Of a stretch of DNA of 6,251 nucleotides, positions 5,203-6,251 are shown piece by piece; position 1 is the first letter of the stretch, and the number at the start of each line of letters is the position of its first letter. The stretch is from NCBI GenBank assembly GCA_012032965.1, contig JAAUPT010000110.1, forward strand, positions 1 to 6,251, given 5' to 3'. Made by a program: the position numbers and the translations under genes. The notes beneath the pieces are model-generated. The model was not told the origin of the DNA and ran no database searches. It saw nothing but the letters and a program-made list of their open reading frames with translations. The DNA is from Nitrospira sp. GTDB taxonomy: Bacteria; Nitrospirota; Nitrospiria; Nitrospirales; Nitrospiraceae.

Positions 5203-6164
5203 AAACTCACTCCCTTGATCGGCCCGGCAGTGGGTCGCCCAACTTTCAGCAATGATCCGCTCTTCTTGCAGAATGTTTCGACTTGATTCGCGATCCGGTG
5301 GTAGGCTTCCGCCGTCGCGGTATCCGAGTTGAACATGGCGAACGGCTCACCAGCGTCTGATTGTGTCACGACATCGGGGTCGAGGGGGATTCGTCCCAAA
5401 AACGGGACTCCCATATCGACCGCGGAGGCCTCCCCGCCACCCTTCCGAAACACCTCAATCTCGCGGTGGCAGTGGGGACAGTCCAATCCGCTCATATTCT
5501 CGACAATGCCGATGATCGGCACTTCGCTGTCTTTGCAAAATGTGACTGACTTCCGCGAATCAAGAAGGGCCACCTCTTGTGGGGTTGTGACGATGACCGC
5601 ACCGCTGACATTGCCGAGCAAGTCGATGGTCGTGACCGATTCGTTGCCGGTCCCCGGCGGAAGATCAATGAGGAGAAAATTCAGATCCTGCCAATCGACT
5701 CCGCCCAGCAGTTGGTTGATGAATTCATACTTGTAGGCATCCCGCCAGATGATGGGATCATCGGAGTTCTGCAAAAGAAACGACATCGAGGCGATCTTTA
5801 AGTTATAGGCTTGGAACGGAATGATCCCGCCTGAGGTGCTGATCTTGAGCTTCTGCCCTTCAGCGCCGACCATTTTCGGAATGTTGGGACCATGAATATC
5901 CATGTCACAGATGCCCACGTGCCACCCCTTGAGCGCAAGACTGACGGCAATATTCGTCGTACAGGTACTCTTTCCTACGCCGCCCTTATTGCTCATGATC
6001 AGCACTTTATACTCAATCCGTTCCATCCGCTTCGCGACCAACCAACGGCTATGCCCTTCCTTGTCCTTTTGGCACCGTTCATTCTCATCGCATATGGCAC
6101 AGGCCCACATGTAGGTGCAGGCATCGTCACTGCCATCGCTAATGATGTTTAGCTCACGTCCCAT
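5199..6164 (-). CDS. Mrp/NBP35-family Fe-S cluster carrier ATPase with cysteine-rich N-terminus
   Basis: 321 residues. A deviant Walker A typical of the MinD/Mrp/NifH superfamily, K60-G-G-V-G-K-S-T67, is followed by C86-D-M-D-I-H-G-P-N-I-P96 (Mrp signature), the switch D167-L-P-P-G-T-G-N-E175, and the C229-x2-C232 pair that in Mrp/ApbC/NBP35 dimers bridges a transferable [4Fe-4S] cluster. Unusually, residues 16-31 carry C16-x5-C22-x2-C25-x5-C31. The last three cysteines match the spacing of the stable N-terminal cluster of eukaryotic NBP35 (Cx13Cx2Cx5C), which ordinary bacterial Mrp/ApbC lacks. No DUF59-like domain precedes the ATPase. The ATG at 6164 has AAGGGGA 3 bases upstream and includes this motif; a start at M47 would lose it. 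The role is ATP-dependent Fe-S delivery in the cytoplasm. Its overlap with moeA suggests the clients include a Mo/Fe-S enzyme (inference). Confidence 0.93.
   Translation of the reverse strand: MGRELNIISDGSDDACTYMWACAICDENERCQKDKEGHSRWLVAKRMERIEYKVLIMSNKGGVGKSTCTTNIAVSLALKGWHVGICDMDIHGPNIPKMVGAEGQKLKISTSGGIIPFQAYNLKIASMSFLLQNSDDPIIWRDAYKYEFINQLLGGVDWQDLNFLLIDLPPGTGNESVTTIDLLGNVSGAVIVTTPQEVALLDSRKSVTFCKDSEVPIIGIVENMSGLDCPHCHREIEVFRKGGGEASAVDMGVPFLGRIPLDPDVVTQSDAGEPFAMFNSDTATAEAYHRIANQVETFCKKSGSLLKVGRPTAGPIKGVSL
5210..5216 (-). promoter_or_regulatory. Shine-Dalgarno deciding the GTG start of moeA
   Basis: AAGGGAG on the minus strand, 7 bases before the GTG at 5202 and located inside the end of the mrp reading frame. 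It supports the GTG over the internal ATG seven codons in. Confidence 0.7.
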
Positions 6165-6251
6165 GGGTCCCCTTTTCGTCCACCTGGCTGTCCGAGGCCA
6201 GAATCAGAATTAGTACCGTTTACGGCCGTCGTCCTCCGGGAACTCCTACAT
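6165..6251 (-). other. Region upstream of mrp, possible tail of a preceding gene
   Basis: 87 bp at the window edge. Stops on the minus strand occur in two frames (TAG at 6248-6246 with TAA at 6212-6210 in one; TAA at 6222-6220 in another). The third is open from the edge to a TAA at 6151-6149, overlapping the start of mrp by 16 bases. A preceding gene could end in any of these frames, and I cannot tell which from so little sequence. No promoter is clear. Confidence 0.3.

Noticed and set aside
5329..5736. 135-residue plus-strand frame opposite the Mrp ATPase
   Set aside because: Antisense shadow of a gene with full Mrp motifs; the product has no recognisable feature.
6149..6251. Open minus-strand frame entering from the right edge and overlapping mrp by 16 bases
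   Set aside because: Only about 33 codons are visible and they look low-complexity. Other frames give equally possible gene ends, so no gene is called.

Overview
All confidently identified genes in this 6.25 kb window lie on the minus strand, so transcription runs from the right end to the left. The gene set and base composition (moderately high GC by eye) point to a Gram-negative respiratory bacterium. The short glycine-tailed RRM protein, the six-heme c-type cytochrome and the molybdenum-cofactor genes fit the Nitrospirota (Nitrospira-like nitrite oxidisers) best. That assignment rests on recalled resemblance, not on a search.

Layout in transcription order. An Mrp/NBP35-type Fe-S carrier ATPase with an unusual cysteine-rich N-terminus (6164-5199) overlaps by GTGA with moeA, molybdopterin molybdenumtransferase (5202-3904). 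After a 92 bp gap comes mobB, a GTP-binding molybdopterin-guanine-dinucleotide adaptor (3811-3293). It overlaps by 17 bp a membrane-anchored six-heme cytochrome c with a NapC/NirT-like N-terminal half (3309-2599). Next is a three-gene ABC-2 transporter module: ATPase (about 2577-1831), a small membrane protein of unknown function with a Cys/His-rich tail (1834-1424), and a six-helix permease (1427-636). Its three genes are joined by two ATGA stop/start overlaps. A 226 bp gap then separates this run from a stand-alone gene for an RRM/RGG RNA-binding protein (409-71), which ends in a strong intrinsic terminator (18-43).

The first seven genes look like one or two co-transcribed units. The upstream half supplies Fe-S clusters and assembles molybdenum cofactor. 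The middle gene encodes a periplasm-facing electron-transfer cytochrome. The downstream half encodes an exporter. A reasonable inference is that the locus supports assembly of, or electron flow to or from, an exported Mo/Fe-S respiratory enzyme (in Nitrospira, for example, nitrite oxidoreductase or another DMSO-reductase-family enzyme). No catalytic subunit is present in the window, so the client is unproven.

The most unexplained pieces are the small membrane protein with the C-x2-C-D-H-x-H-x-H tail inside the ABC operon, the NBP35-like cysteine motif on a bacterial Mrp ATPase, and the leader of the RRM gene, which can form mutually exclusive hairpins and can mask its own ribosome binding site. 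I saw no tRNA, rRNA, CRISPR array, insertion sequence or phage gene.
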